Part shown: positions 1 through 7,866 of the stretch, piece after piece
Layout of the letters: the number at the start of each line of letters is the position of its first letter
Position numbering within the stretch: the first letter of the stretch is position 1
Virus record (IMG/VR): IMGVR_UViG_3300046747_000218
Span: 1-33,928 of that record
DNA from: a virus
Direction: 5' to 3' (one strand)
Length of the DNA: 33,928 bases
Notes under the pieces: generated by a model
Database searches by the model: none
Told to the model about the DNA's origin: nothing
Seen by the model: the letters and a program-made list of their open reading frames with translations, nothing else
Made by a program: the position numbers and the translations under genes

Positions 1-683
1 GTCGGATCCCATGCGGCTACCAAGAATATTCCCGACGCTCCGGTCGTAGAAATGGACCCGGTCGTTACCGCATTCGTGTCGGACGATCCGGCAGAGGTCG
101 AAGAGACCAAAATGGGACGCTTGCCGTATTCGACCGGCGGCGATGCCTCTTGTAATACCCCTAAGTTCGTTCGGTCCACCCGACGGAAGAATACGTCCAG
201 CGGATCGGTCGGCCAACCGGAGCCTGCCACGGCATGAACTGAGGAATCTGCCAGACCTCGATTACTGGCCCCGCCGCTGACGACGAAGGTAAGTGACCCG
301 GGAGTGCTGTAATTCGGCCACAACTCGACGATCGTATCGTCTGCAACCGTATCGACACCGTTGGCCTCGTAAGCCGGGATTGCAATTCCGAGGCTTTCCA
401 AGCCGCCCGGAGTGTCCACGGGCAGTCCCGTCGTACCGTCGATGTAGACTTCCACGAAGCCGTACGAGTTGTCCAGTACGTGCCCGTTGATCCGGGCGAG
501 GATCGGGTAGGACGCCCAATCCCGCAACTGCATCCCGCCACTGTCCACACCCATCCCGGCGGTGCCGCGGTCCGCTCCCTGTGCCTGCTGGAGGGCGTCC
601 ACGGACCGGAAATACTGTCCCATGTCCGTAGCCGTCGGCGGACGGCCCGGACCGGGGTAACGGCGGTCGGGCGGGTTGATCAC
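1..683 (-). CDS. Tail-tip or tail-fibre-like protein, partial (runs off the left edge)
   Basis: An open frame begins at a GTG that overlaps the stop of the upstream gene (GTGA junction) and stays open to base 1, giving 227 residues without a stop. The N-terminal part is Pro/Gly rich and includes TATDMGQYF and DSGGMQLRDW. The middle looks like a beta-rich virion domain (YGFVEVYIDGTTG, GGLESLGIAIPAY). The last visible part (SISTTGASGIFLVAAW) resembles the start of the beta-sandwich domain that opens the 452-residue protein at 18143-19501. Its position behind the tape measure and one further tail gene suggests a tail-tip or fibre role. No enzyme motif is visible. The start is chosen from the overlap; an internal ATG about 20 codons later is possible. 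Confidence 0.6.
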   Translation of the reverse strand, partial: MINPPDRRYPGPGRPPTATDMGQYFRSVDALQQAQGADRGTAGMGVDSGGMQLRDWASYPILARINGHVLDNSYGFVEVYIDGTTGLPVDTPGGLESLGIAIPAYEANGVDTVADDTIVELWPNYSTPGSLTFVVSGGASNRGLADSSVHAVAGSGWPTDPLDVFFRRVDRTNLGVLQEASPPVEYGKRPILVSSTSAGSSDTNAVTTGSISTTGASGIFLVAAWDP

Positions 684-1645
684 GGTTCCGGAGTAAAGAG
701 GTTGGCGAATGCCGTCTGATTGTAGAGGTACTTCGTCGGACTGATGAACTTGTAAATCACCGTCTTGAACGTGCCGTCTCCGTTTGGACGAGGCAATTTC
801 CTCCATCCGTTCGGTCGGTAGGTGAAGTAATAAGGCAGGTCGTAAAACCAGTATCCTGACGCACTCTGATACTGGCTGAGTTCGTTAGCCAGACCGCGAA
901 AGAGTAACGTGTCCTGTGCGAAAGTACGGTACGTGTAAATCCCGTCGGGACTGCGGGCTATCGGCAGAGTTATATCCGCCGAGTTGGAGGTTCCGAGTGA
1001 TGCGTCGATCGCCGTCCACGGAACGCAGTCCGCCGGTATCTGAATCCACGACAGGAAGATGTCCTGTTCCCGGTCCATGACAAATGCTGGCGATTTGATA
1101 AATACGGTCGGGTCGTCTTCGATGACGAGTTGGTAGCTATTGACCGTGAATTCTCTGGCACGCGGTCGAAAGATCGGGATGACGTACCGCTGTGCTTCCT
1201 TGGGAGTCGATGCGATAGGCGGATTGGAGATACCGGCCAAATCCACCACGAAGTACCGGAGACGGGTAAACGTCAGTTGGTAAATACACCAGTCGGTCGT
1301 GAAGAACTTATTGAACGGGTTTGACTGGTTCGCACCGCCTTTGGAACTAGACGGATACTTGACGAGTGTGGCGTCGGTACACCACAGATTCCAGATGTGC
1401 GGATGTGCCGCCGGTAAGTATCGGTTGAAGTAGCTCCCGCCGTGCATCCCGATCCCGGTCGCGGAGAACGTCACACCGAGAATGTCTCGGACGAAGTAAT
1501 CCGCCGTGACCCACGGCGTACGGACCTTGAGTGTCGAGTTCGACGCCTCGTTCGTGTTCTGCTCCCGGTAGTCCTCGAACAGGTACTCGAACGGAACACC
1601 GGACGCGGTGTAGATCGGATTGATAAGATCGGGGAATGCGGGCAT
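680..1645 (-). CDS. Distal tail-type structural protein, hypothetical
   Basis: A 321-residue protein encoded directly after the tape measure gene, whose stop abuts this ATG. It is rich in aromatic residues (for example YWFYDLPYYFTYRPNGW) and has no transmembrane segment or catalytic motif I recognise. The slot after the tape measure in siphoviruses normally holds distal tail or baseplate proteins, so that role is inferred from order alone. It overlaps the next gene downstream by four bases, which suggests translational coupling. Confidence 0.6.
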   Translation of the reverse strand: MPAFPDLINPIYTASGVPFEYLFEDYREQNTNEASNSTLKVRTPWVTADYFVRDILGVTFSATGIGMHGGSYFNRYLPAAHPHIWNLWCTDATLVKYPSSSKGGANQSNPFNKFFTTDWCIYQLTFTRLRYFVVDLAGISNPPIASTPKEAQRYVIPIFRPRAREFTVNSYQLVIEDDPTVFIKSPAFVMDREQDIFLSWIQIPADCVPWTAIDASLGTSNSADITLPIARSPDGIYTYRTFAQDTLLFRGLANELSQYQSASGYWFYDLPYYFTYRPNGWRKLPRPNGDGTFKTVIYKFISPTKYLYNQTAFANLFTPEP

Positions 1646-3019
1646 TTACTTCAGTGGGTTATTTTGTTTGTCGGCTGCAATCTTGATTGTTTCGGCAATA
1701 TTGAGGAGAATGTCTATCATTCCATTATTATCCGCAACTTGACCGGCACCGCCGGCCGCGGCTTGGTCTCCACCGGCCTTCGCGTACGCCGATGCCGCGG
1801 CGTAGTAACCGGCCCCAATCTCCTGGAAGTCGCCACCGACCATTTGATTCGCGGTGTGATCCGCCGTTCCGCCCGGAAGATTTCCCGTCTTCAACGCACC
1901 TTCCAGATACGTCTTCCGCTTCATTGCCTCCCCCCGTGCCTCGCCCATTTCTCCGGGTCCGGCCGGATTCCACCACGGTCGCTTGTCGAACTGGTCTCCC
2001 CGCATGTTCGCCTTTTGAAGTGCGATTTCATCCTGTACGGCCTTTTTGAAATCCTCTCCCGTCTTGCCTTGGAACTTCCGTTCGTACTCTCCAGCCAGCG
2101 GATTCACTTCATTCTGGGTGAGTTCTCCCCGTTCGTACCGCTGCCGCGGAAGCGTACCGGCCGCACCCTGTACCAAGGTCGCTCCCGTCTCCACCGCCGC
2201 AACAAGCATCAGTCCCCGTCCAGCACCACGGGCCGCACCGCCGCCCTTGCTTATCCCTTCCGACATCCCGCCGGGATTCAAACCCTGGGAACCATATTGG
2301 GCTCGGTACGCCACCTCTGCCGGCGTCGGTCCGCCGGTTGATGAATATCCTCCCAGTCGACTCAGACCTTCGTATCCGGCCGATGCGGCACCGCCGATCC
2401 CCTTCCCGAATACCTGCCGAGAAAGCACCTGAGCACCGACCGCTCCGGCGGTTAATGCCAATCCGCCTCCTAGAACTTCCTGCTGACCAGTCGACAATCC
2501 GCTGAGCCAGTTAGCAAACTTCGCCAGACCGGTCGTCGCCTTGTTGAGTGTCGGGGTGAGCGTATTGCCGAGTTCCCATGCCACCCGGTCCATCTGATTT
2601 TGGAACCGGGCCATCGGAACAGTTCCGGACATGCCCGATAGACCCAATGCAAATCCGCCGGCTCCAACCCCTCCTGCGATTGTGGCCGCTGGACCGGCAG
2701 CCGCCCGGAGTGCCCCGCCGACGGCGCCACCGCCAAACCGCAACCCGCCTCCACCCTTTGGGCTCGCCAGATTAACCCGCTCCTGTGCCCGTGCCACTTC
2801 GGTCAGAGTCCTAGCCTGTTCTTTCTGGACCCGTACACCGGCCTCAAATATCCGGACCATCGACGGCATCGTGCGAAGGGTATTGTCGAGTACCTTCTGG
2901 TAGGCTTTGCCGGCGGTAATCGCCGATTCAGACGTGACGACGGCACGCTTCAGTCCAGTCTCGATCTTGTCGAGACCGGTAGACCGAAACTCAACCATCT
3001 TTACGAACGTATCGGCCAT
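1646..3019 (-). CDS. Tail tape measure protein
   Basis: A 457-residue protein with features of a short tape measure: a helical, charged N-terminal region (residues 1-85), then long Gly/Ala-rich hydrophobic stretches (about 90-140, 180-225 and 265-285) typical of the segments that enter the host membrane, then a charged helical C-terminal part. It follows the tail-tube and assembly-chaperone genes, as expected. Tape length scales with tail length, so the tail is likely short for a siphovirus. A GGGTGGGG sequence four bases before the ATG can act as ribosome binding site. The gap to the upstream chaperone gene is filled by an oppositely oriented gene. Confidence 0.75.
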   Translation of the reverse strand: MADTFVKMVEFRSTGLDKIETGLKRAVVTSESAITAGKAYQKVLDNTLRTMPSMVRIFEAGVRVQKEQARTLTEVARAQERVNLASPKGGGGLRFGGGAVGGALRAAAGPAATIAGGVGAGGFALGLSGMSGTVPMARFQNQMDRVAWELGNTLTPTLNKATTGLAKFANWLSGLSTGQQEVLGGGLALTAGAVGAQVLSRQVFGKGIGGAASAGYEGLSRLGGYSSTGGPTPAEVAYRAQYGSQGLNPGGMSEGISKGGGAARGAGRGLMLVAAVETGATLVQGAAGTLPRQRYERGELTQNEVNPLAGEYERKFQGKTGEDFKKAVQDEIALQKANMRGDQFDKRPWWNPAGPGEMGEARGEAMKRKTYLEGALKTGNLPGGTADHTANQMVGGDFQEIGAGYYAAASAYAKAGGDQAAAGGAGQVADNNGMIDILLNIAETIKIAADKQNNPLK

Positions 3020-3047
3020 TGCACCCCACCCAGTTCAGGTCTATACT
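3019..3047 (+). promoter_or_regulatory. Candidate promoter for the plus-strand zinc-ribbon gene
   Basis: TTGCAC at 3019-3024 and TATACT at 3042-3047 are separated by 17 bases. The -10 matches sigma-70 consensus at five of six positions, the -35 only at TTG. A start site near 3054 would leave a leader of about 25 bases before the GTG at 3079. It lies immediately outside the tape measure start codon and would give the reversed gene its own expression. Confidence 0.4.
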
Positions 3048-3078
3048 TCTTATCCCATCGCCCTATGGAACCGTCTCC

Positions 3079-3552
3079 GTGAACACCGGCGAGCCGATCC
3101 GATTCTCCTGTACCGATTGCGGCATCCGATTGCGTGCCGCCTTCGCCCTCATCGGATCGAAAATCACCTGCCCCGCCTGCGATGCCCGCGTAGACGTCCC
3201 AATCCCGGACGTCGAATTCGACGACGACGAGTCGGACGACTCCCCACCGTTACCCACTGCCAACCCCGTTCCACCACCCGACGTACGAATCGTGCGTTTC
3301 CGGTGTCTCCTATGCCGCGTCTGGCTGTCCGGGCCATCGTCCGACGCGGGACACGAGGTTGAATGCTCGCGGTGCGGGTACATCGTCAAGGCTCCGGCGG
3401 AATCGGTTATCGACACGTCCATCGGAGAACCCGTATTGTCCCAAGAAAATCCACCCTCGAATCCCGTCGTGTCCGCCGCGATCTGCGTCCTTGGTACGGC
3501 ACTTCTGTTCGTTCCGTTCCTCTGGTTCTTTGCAGTAACGATTCATCACTAA
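3079..3552 (+). CDS. Double zinc-ribbon protein with C-terminal membrane anchor (moron-like)
   Basis: About 157 residues from the GTG at 3079; a TTG at 3019 in the same frame is less likely. Two CxxC...CxxC zinc ribbons are visible: FSCTDCG paired with ITCPACDARVDVP, and FRCLLC paired with ECSRCGYIVKAP. An acidic linker (FDDDESDD) separates them. The C-terminus has one hydrophobic segment (VVSAAICVLGTALLFVPFLW), so the ribbons probably face the cytoplasm of the host. The gene points against the virion operon and exactly fills the gap between tape measure and chaperone; its stop overlaps the chaperone-frame stop by two bases. This style of ribbon is common in planctomycete proteins, so I infer a host-derived accessory gene. 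Function unknown. Confidence 0.7.
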   Translation: MNTGEPIRFSCTDCGIRLRAAFALIGSKITCPACDARVDVPIPDVEFDDDESDDSPPLPTANPVPPPDVRIVRFRCLLCRVWLSGPSSDAGHEVECSRCGYIVKAPAESVIDTSIGEPVLSQENPPSNPVVSAAICVLGTALLFVPFLWFFAVTIHH

Positions 3553-3821
3553 ATGTCGGGAATATGCGTCAAGGTCTTCCCGAACATCGACGCCACCGGG
3601 TCCAGTCCTTTCGACGCCCTCTTGAGGTTGAAGTTCTTCAGCACTTCCAGCGGAGACAACTGCGACGGTGGCTGCATTCGCTTCGCCGATTCACCGAACA
3701 CCGCGTCGAACAGTTGATGCGGCGTCTGTTCTCCAACCTGAGACGGCAGTACCCCGTGGTTCCTCATCAGCACTGCCGCCAACCGATCGAACTCCCGTTG
3801 AAATCTGACCGCCAACTCCAA
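3549..3821 (-). CDS. Tail assembly chaperone, second (T-like) frame
   Basis: A 90-residue reading frame immediately after the chaperone gene and in the +1 frame relative to it. The only early start is a TTG at 3821, with no Shine-Dalgarno sequence at normal distance. The frame is open upstream into the end of the first chaperone frame, so it is better explained as a frameshift extension, as in the G/GT arrangement of phage lambda and many siphoviruses. The sequence (VDPLELAVRFQREF, QLFDAVFG) is helical and charged. Such extensions recruit the tape measure during tail assembly. Confidence 0.6.
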   Translation of the reverse strand: MELAVRFQREFDRLAAVLMRNHGVLPSQVGEQTPHQLFDAVFGESAKRMQPPSQLSPLEVLKNFNLKRASKGLDPVASMFGKTLTHIPDI

Positions 3822-3825
3822 CGGG

Positions 3826-3837
3826 TCAACTTTTGGA
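3826..3837 (-). other. Candidate +1 frameshift site in tail assembly chaperone
   Basis: The first chaperone frame ends TCC AAA AGT TGA. A tRNA-Lys on AAA at 3834-3832 can slip one base forward onto AAA at 3833-3831, moving translation into the second frame at GTT and giving ...DSK-VDPLELA. A purine-rich, Shine-Dalgarno-like GGGGAAG lies a few bases upstream and the UGA follows closely; both features favour +1 shifts in known cases. Efficiency cannot be judged from sequence. Confidence 0.4.
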
Positions 3838-4254
3838 ATCTTCCCCGTCCTCCGGAGTGAGTTCGTTAATCATCGACTGAAGAACGTCCAGACAGTTCAC
3901 TTCAGTGATAATCGCCTCGCATTCCTCCACCCGCAATCCGGCGTGAGCCTTTCTCGACCGCATCCACAGTTCCAACGCCACGCCTTTCGGACTGGTCCGG
4001 GCCTCGTTCATCGCGTCCAGTCCGGGCAGTTCCATCGCCGCTTCGGTCCGGACGCATTCGGCCACCGCCGGGCCTTGCAAGTGACGCGGAATCTCGTCGA
4101 TCATCTCCCGAGTCCGACGCCATGCGTTCCCGGCTTCTTTCGCCTGCATCTTGCGGAGAAGGACGTTCAGCCGCAATTCTTCCGCGTACCCGAGTTCCGA
4201 AACCGTGAACGACTTGCCAGCGACTTCGACTGTACCGACCAACGGCTTACTCAC
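3826..4254 (-). CDS. Tail assembly chaperone (G-like)
   Basis: A 142-residue, charged and mostly helical protein, located between the tail-tube-like proteins and the tape measure, the standard slot for the tail assembly chaperone. The N-terminus (KPLVGTVEVAGKSFTVSELG) resembles the small beta region seen in this type of protein, followed by a helical body (RRTREMIDEIPRHL). It overlaps the upstream gene by four bases (ATGA). The C-terminal end (LTPEDGEDSKS) carries the candidate shift site. Assignment rests on gene order, size and the overlapping second frame rather than on a motif. Confidence 0.6.
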   Translation of the reverse strand: MSKPLVGTVEVAGKSFTVSELGYAEELRLNVLLRKMQAKEAGNAWRRTREMIDEIPRHLQGPAVAECVRTEAAMELPGLDAMNEARTSPKGVALELWMRSRKAHAGLRVEECEAIITEVNCLDVLQSMINELTPEDGEDSKS

Positions 4255-4685
4255 CTAGCCACCCCCTCCGTGACCCGGCCGCCCATGCCGGTCAACGTGA
4301 CCCGCACCGCATCGCCGAGGTTGTTGTTGACTATCTGAATCGAAACCAGCGTCGTCTGGTCCACCTGATCGTAGACCGCTAAGGTACTCGATCGCTGATT
4401 CCCGCGTTTGAAGAACGCCTGATAGATCACATCTCCCTCTTCCAGACCTAGTACTGACGGATCATTCGCATCGTCGAGCGGAAACGAGACCGACCACGAC
4501 GCAACCCCGATGACCGGTAGCAACGTCATCCCGTCCCCGTTCCCGGCAATCGTCACGGGAGTGTATTCACACCCCCAATCCCCACGCCAGAAGGCCGTAT
4601 TGACCCGGACAATATTGGAGTTGGTGGCATCCGTTTGGGTCGAGTAATACTGGAATTCCCCGACGTGGGCGTTGACGACGGCCAT
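4251..4685 (-). CDS. Tail-tube-like protein, copy 2
   Basis: A 144-residue beta-rich protein, a paralogue of the product of 4695-5096. Both begin with an A-[IV]-[LV]-N-A-H motif and end with DAVRV...GxGGxxTEGV. Strong ribosome binding site AGGGGG five bases before the ATG. Position between the tail terminator and the chaperone suggests a tail-tube protein or a tube-associated decoration. No catalytic features. Confidence 0.6.
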   Translation of the reverse strand: MAVVNAHVGEFQYYSTQTDATNSNIVRVNTAFWRGDWGCEYTPVTIAGNGDGMTLLPVIGVASWSVSFPLDDANDPSVLGLEEGDVIYQAFFKRGNQRSSTLAVYDQVDQTTLVSIQIVNNNLGDAVRVTLTGMGGRVTEGVAR

Positions 4686-4694
4686 TCACGCCCC

Positions 4695-5096
4695 CTAGTT
4701 CGTGACGCCTTCGGTGAGATATCCGCCCCTGCCCCGAATCACGACCCGTACCGCGTCGTTCGTGTTGTCGTTCACGAAGTCGATTGATTCGACGGTTGTC
4801 AGGCTCACTCTTTCGCCCGTCCCGGAAGAACCAAACGCCCCGTAGATTTTTGTGAGTGCTAAACCTGAACTGACCAATGCATTCGCTCCGGGATACTGGG
4901 TCGAATCCAACGGGGCATCGACTTCCCAGGACGGGTCATTGATGATCCCGAGGTATTGACTCCCCGTCGTCGCCGACGTGGTGATATCGGCCAGTCGGGA
5001 ACCGCCCCCGATAGACCAGCGGGCGTTGTTGAACGTCGCGGCGGTCGTGGTCGCCGTGAATACGAACGGACCGAAGTGGGCATTGAGAATAGCCAA
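4695..5096 (-). CDS. Tail-tube-like protein, copy 1 (TTG start)
   Basis: About 133 residues from a TTG at 5096. This start was chosen because the resulting N-terminus (xAILNAHFGPF) aligns with the paralogue next door (MAVVNAHVGEF), and GGGGGAA lies five bases upstream. The longer upstream frame overlaps the previous gene and is unlikely to be coding. Beta-rich, Thr/Ser rich, with the shared C-terminal NDAVRVVIRGRGG...TEGV. Likely arose by tandem duplication; one copy may form the tube and the other decorate it. Confidence 0.6.
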   Translation of the reverse strand: MAILNAHFGPFVFTATTTAATFNNARWSIGGGSRLADITTSATTGSQYLGIINDPSWEVDAPLDSTQYPGANALVSSGLALTKIYGAFGSSGTGERVSLTTVESIDFVNDNTNDAVRVVIRGRGGYLTEGVTN

Positions 5097-5107
5097 GGGA
5101 GTTCCCC

Positions 5108-5626
5108 CTAAGTGGTCCCGGTAATGAAGATCGCCGCGGTCACGTCGTACGCACCCGGATTCGACAGAATCAGAAGCTTGTTCGTACTGGTCACGCCCCA
5201 ACCGGAAACGAGGTTATACTGCTCGTACCCGCCGAACCTCACATCGACTTTCGCTTGGGTCGCTCCGAACCCGAGAACGGCACCATTCGCCACGCTGGAC
5301 GGTCCGAGAGTGTAAACCGGGTCGGTCGCCGTTGTTCCCGATGCCGTGACCGCCGCCTGGAGCGTCTTGACCTTCGTCAACGTCATCGCCGTTCCGTCGA
5401 GTGCCTGTAGCAAGGTCAGGTCGATGGTCCGCGTGTTTCCCGCCGTCACCGAGGTCGTGACCATCGTCGCCGCGTTGCACTGGTTCGTCGTCGTTCCGAA
5501 CGACATCGTCAGATTCTGGGATGGGAACGGACTGGACGGGTAGAACCCGGCAGCCACTCCGCTGCCGTTCGATCCGGTCACGCCGAACAAGTCTATCCAC
5601 TGACCCTGTAGCGTAGCGTAAGGCAC
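5108..5626 (-). CDS. Probable major tail or virion structural protein
   Basis: A 172-residue, Thr/Ser/Gly/Ala-rich protein with GTG start, encoded directly after the tail terminator gene. The composition and length (QNLTMSFGTTTNQC, GAVLGFGATQAKVDVRFGG) fit a beta-barrel virion protein such as a tail-tube subunit. It differs from the two paralogues downstream, so the operon contains three candidate tube or decoration proteins in a row. The exact role is not resolvable here. Confidence 0.5.
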   Translation of the reverse strand: MPYATLQGQWIDLFGVTGSNGSGVAAGFYPSSPFPSQNLTMSFGTTTNQCNAATMVTTSVTAGNTRTIDLTLLQALDGTAMTLTKVKTLQAAVTASGTTATDPVYTLGPSSVANGAVLGFGATQAKVDVRFGGYEQYNLVSGWGVTSTNKLLILSNPGAYDVTAAIFITGTT

Positions 5627-6073
5627 TTAAACCCCCGAACTAGCACCTTGAACCCAGACTTCCCATGCGAACTTCGCGGCCACCACGTCCGACTTCGCCC
5701 GAAGCGGGAACGTCGTATCCGCCGAACATTCCTTCGGGGTGGCCCCGATCACCGTTCCGGCACCGTTCCTAACCATCGCCGTCGCTCCAGCGTACAGAAC
5801 CGGTATTGCCAGTCCTACCGCTTGTTCAACGCCCTGAGCCTGAGTCGACGTCGTCTGATCGACCATCACCCCGAGGTTGACCGTGAACTTCGGTAGTTCG
5901 GCATTGCTGGTGTATTCCGTATTCCCTTCCCTTGAAACCGTGAACAGACCGTAAGGAGATTCCGCGGTTTCGTTTACCCGACCGTTGAACAGTCCTCCCG
6001 AAACGACCGACGTCACCGCCGCGACGTTGATCCGGCTGTAGAACCACGCGGCGACGTCGTCGGGAACAATCAC
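5627..6073 (-). CDS. Tail terminator / tail completion protein
   Basis: A 148-residue protein with a GTG start directly abutting the upstream stop codon. The N-terminal layout (DDVAAWFYSRINVAAVTSVV, then GGLFNGRVNE and SPYGLFTV) and the later beta region (FTVNLGVMVDQ) match the general pattern of siphovirus tail-completion proteins, which begin with a helix naming a short insertion region and continue with a beta sheet. Gene order (after the gp10-like protein, before tube proteins) agrees. Confidence is limited by low sequence conservation in the family. Confidence 0.55.
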   Translation of the reverse strand: MIVPDDVAAWFYSRINVAAVTSVVSGGLFNGRVNETAESPYGLFTVSREGNTEYTSNAELPKFTVNLGVMVDQTTSTQAQGVEQAVGLAIPVLYAGATAMVRNGAGTVIGATPKECSADTTFPLRAKSDVVAAKFAWEVWVQGASSGV

Positions 6074-6448
6074 CTAGACCCCTCCCGCCAGGAGCCGTTC
6101 GTACTTCGTCCCGTTCGCCGCCATCGTCGGGACGACCCACTTGTGGTTCAGCTTGAACTCCTGGACCGGCATGTAAATCACGTTCGTACCAACGACCGCT
6201 ACCAGTTTGTCCTTATCGACCGTGTACGAAACACTCGCCCGGCCGCGACCGGTCAGTTTCCGGGGCGGTGCCCCGGGAGTTGCCTTTGTCGCGGCATACA
6301 CCCGACCGGAAATCTTCGACACCTTCCGCGGTGCCGGTACGCTCAGAATCTTCTTGAGATCGGTCGTGCAGGCAATGGCGGTGCGGGTCAGCGACCGGAC
6401 GGCTTGTGCCCGGATTTCTTCGGCCAGTGCATCGCCCCAATCCGCCAC
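6074..6448 (-). CDS. HK97 gp10-like neck/tail component
   Basis: A 124-residue protein with the typical features of the HK97 gp10-like family: basic helical N-terminus, a PGAPPRKLTGRGRASVSYTV stretch at about residues 58-77, a VGTNVIYMPVQEF strand region, and a C-terminal KWVVPTM. Such proteins sit at the head-tail interface and connect the neck to the tail terminator. Placement between the head-closure candidate and the terminator supports this. Confidence 0.65.
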   Translation of the reverse strand: MADWGDALAEEIRAQAVRSLTRTAIACTTDLKKILSVPAPRKVSKISGRVYAATKATPGAPPRKLTGRGRASVSYTVDKDKLVAVVGTNVIYMPVQEFKLNHKWVVPTMAANGTKYERLLAGGV

Positions 6449-6451
6449 GGT

Positions 6452-7147
6452 TTACCTCGCTAGTTCGACTTCGGCCGATTGTAGTTCTTCCAGAGACTGT
6501 GGATCGGCCATCGACATCACGTTGTAACTCGTACCGCTGACGTTCAGAGTATCCGTCGCCAGCAATCCCGAGACGTAAGTCTGAAAGTAGATCGTCCCCT
6601 TCGTCGGCAACTGCGTCTTGTCGAGTAGCGACTGCTCCGTGGCCGCACCCGACGTCTGAAACCATCCTGTTATCGCCGCCGCATTCGAGGTCGTCGGTAG
6701 TATCCGGGCCGTCGTATCCTTCGTCCCTACCCGCCGCTGGACCGTCACCGTCACCGCGAACGCCGATCGGACTTCCAGCAGGACACAACTCAACTGCCAG
6801 CACCCCAACGCCCCGACTTCCGTCTGGCTCAGGACCGTCCAACTTCCCGATACCGGATCGATTCCGGACGTCGTGTTCACTACCAAGTCCGCCGGAAGCG
6901 GGTCCGCTGTGAAGCCGCCCGCGGTCGCCATCTCCTTCGGCAGATACCACCGGCGGTAACGCTTGACGTACACCCCTTGCGTCGGCTGACCTTCATGCGT
7001 CTCGTCCGGCCGATACCAGCAGTTCGCAATCGTGTAGTTCTGGTACGTCGGAGTCGTTGCGGTACGCCTTCGGTACGTCACCGACCGCCGGTCCGGAACC
7101 TGTCGCCACATCGCCCGCAGTGCGGGTGCGTTAATCGCCCCGGGCAC
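6452..7147 (-). CDS. Probable head-closure/neck protein
   Basis: A 231-residue protein starting at a GTG that shares one base with the upstream stop (TAGTG). The N-terminal third (PGAINAPALRAMWRQVPDRR, then ATTPTYQNYTIANCW) reads like a small neck protein that carries a beta fold; the rest is Thr/Val rich. The genomic slot after the connector is that of the head-closure (stopper) protein. No specific motif was recognised, so the assignment is mainly positional. Confidence 0.5.
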   Translation of the reverse strand: MPGAINAPALRAMWRQVPDRRSVTYRRRTATTPTYQNYTIANCWYRPDETHEGQPTQGVYVKRYRRWYLPKEMATAGGFTADPLPADLVVNTTSGIDPVSGSWTVLSQTEVGALGCWQLSCVLLEVRSAFAVTVTVQRRVGTKDTTARILPTTSNAAAITGWFQTSGAATEQSLLDKTQLPTKGTIYFQTYVSGLLATDTLNVSGTSYNVMSMADPQSLEELQSAEVELAR

Positions 7148-7863
7148 TAGAACACCCCCCGGGCGGTCTTCCAGTCCCGGTAACTGTCCAGAATCCCCCG
7201 GGCACTCCCCAACGCCGGAACGTTACCGCGGGCCAGTTGCTCCGTGATGAACCCGCTCCCTACGCTGACGTCGATGTAACTGCCGGTCGTCGTAATCAGC
7301 CCGCCGTTGTCCGTGGCGAGGAGGATGTAGTCCGCCATCGCACAAACCGCCGAGACGATGTCGGCCGGGATCGTCGCGTATCCGGCGGTATAGGTCGCCT
7401 TGATGCACCCGGGCCACCGCGGCCAGCCGATGTACGCCGTTCCCCTTCGGGTTAGTCCGGCCCATCCCCACGGGGACGCCGACGACCCGATCGACCCGAG
7501 TGGCCACCACGCCGGTAGCGTCCGCGTCTGCAACACCCCCCGATCGGCGACGTAGAGGTAATTGACGCCGAGCGTCAGGAGTGTCGTGGACGGGAAGGCA
7601 CCCGACGTCTGACCGTACCCGCCGTTGATGTCCAGGTAGACGACCGGCGGGACGGTCGTGGAAAGCGGGAACCTTTTCAGGGGCAGTTCCGGATAACCGT
7701 TCCCGTCGTAGTATTCCGTGTTTTCCGCCAACGCGAACGACCGACCGCAGTACCGTTCCGCCGCCGTGGAAGCCGCGTCTAATGCCCGCTGGACCGCCCC
7801 GATGCCGATACCGGATTGCGACGGACACAACGACTGGAAGTCCTGGATGCACGCGAGCGACAC
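7147..7863 (-). CDS. Head-tail connector (gp6-like adaptor)
   Basis: A 238-residue protein with GTG start. The N-terminal segment (AVQRALDAASTAAERYCGRSF) is the amphipathic helix with AAxxxxxYxGRxF spacing found in gp6-like head-tail adaptors, followed by NTEYYDGNGYPELPLKRFPL, a frequent sequence in this group, and later CIKATYTAGYATIPADI with helical AVCAMADYILL. These proteins form the ring under the portal. The stop of the upstream glycosyltransferase lies three bases before the start. Confidence 0.7.
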   Translation of the reverse strand: MSLACIQDFQSLCPSQSGIGIGAVQRALDAASTAAERYCGRSFALAENTEYYDGNGYPELPLKRFPLSTTVPPVVYLDINGGYGQTSGAFPSTTLLTLGVNYLYVADRGVLQTRTLPAWWPLGSIGSSASPWGWAGLTRRGTAYIGWPRWPGCIKATYTAGYATIPADIVSAVCAMADYILLATDNGGLITTTGSYIDVSVGSGFITEQLARGNVPALGSARGILDSYRDWKTARGVF

Positions 7864-7866
7864 ACG

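Noticed and set aside
1442-2341. A 299-codon plus-strand frame opposite the tape measure and tail gene
   Set aside because: Arg/Leu-rich shadow frame crossing two real minus-strand genes; no motif.
3019-3078. TTG start for the zinc-ribbon protein
   Set aside because: It coincides with the likely -35 element and has no ribosome binding site; the GTG at 3079 is more plausible.
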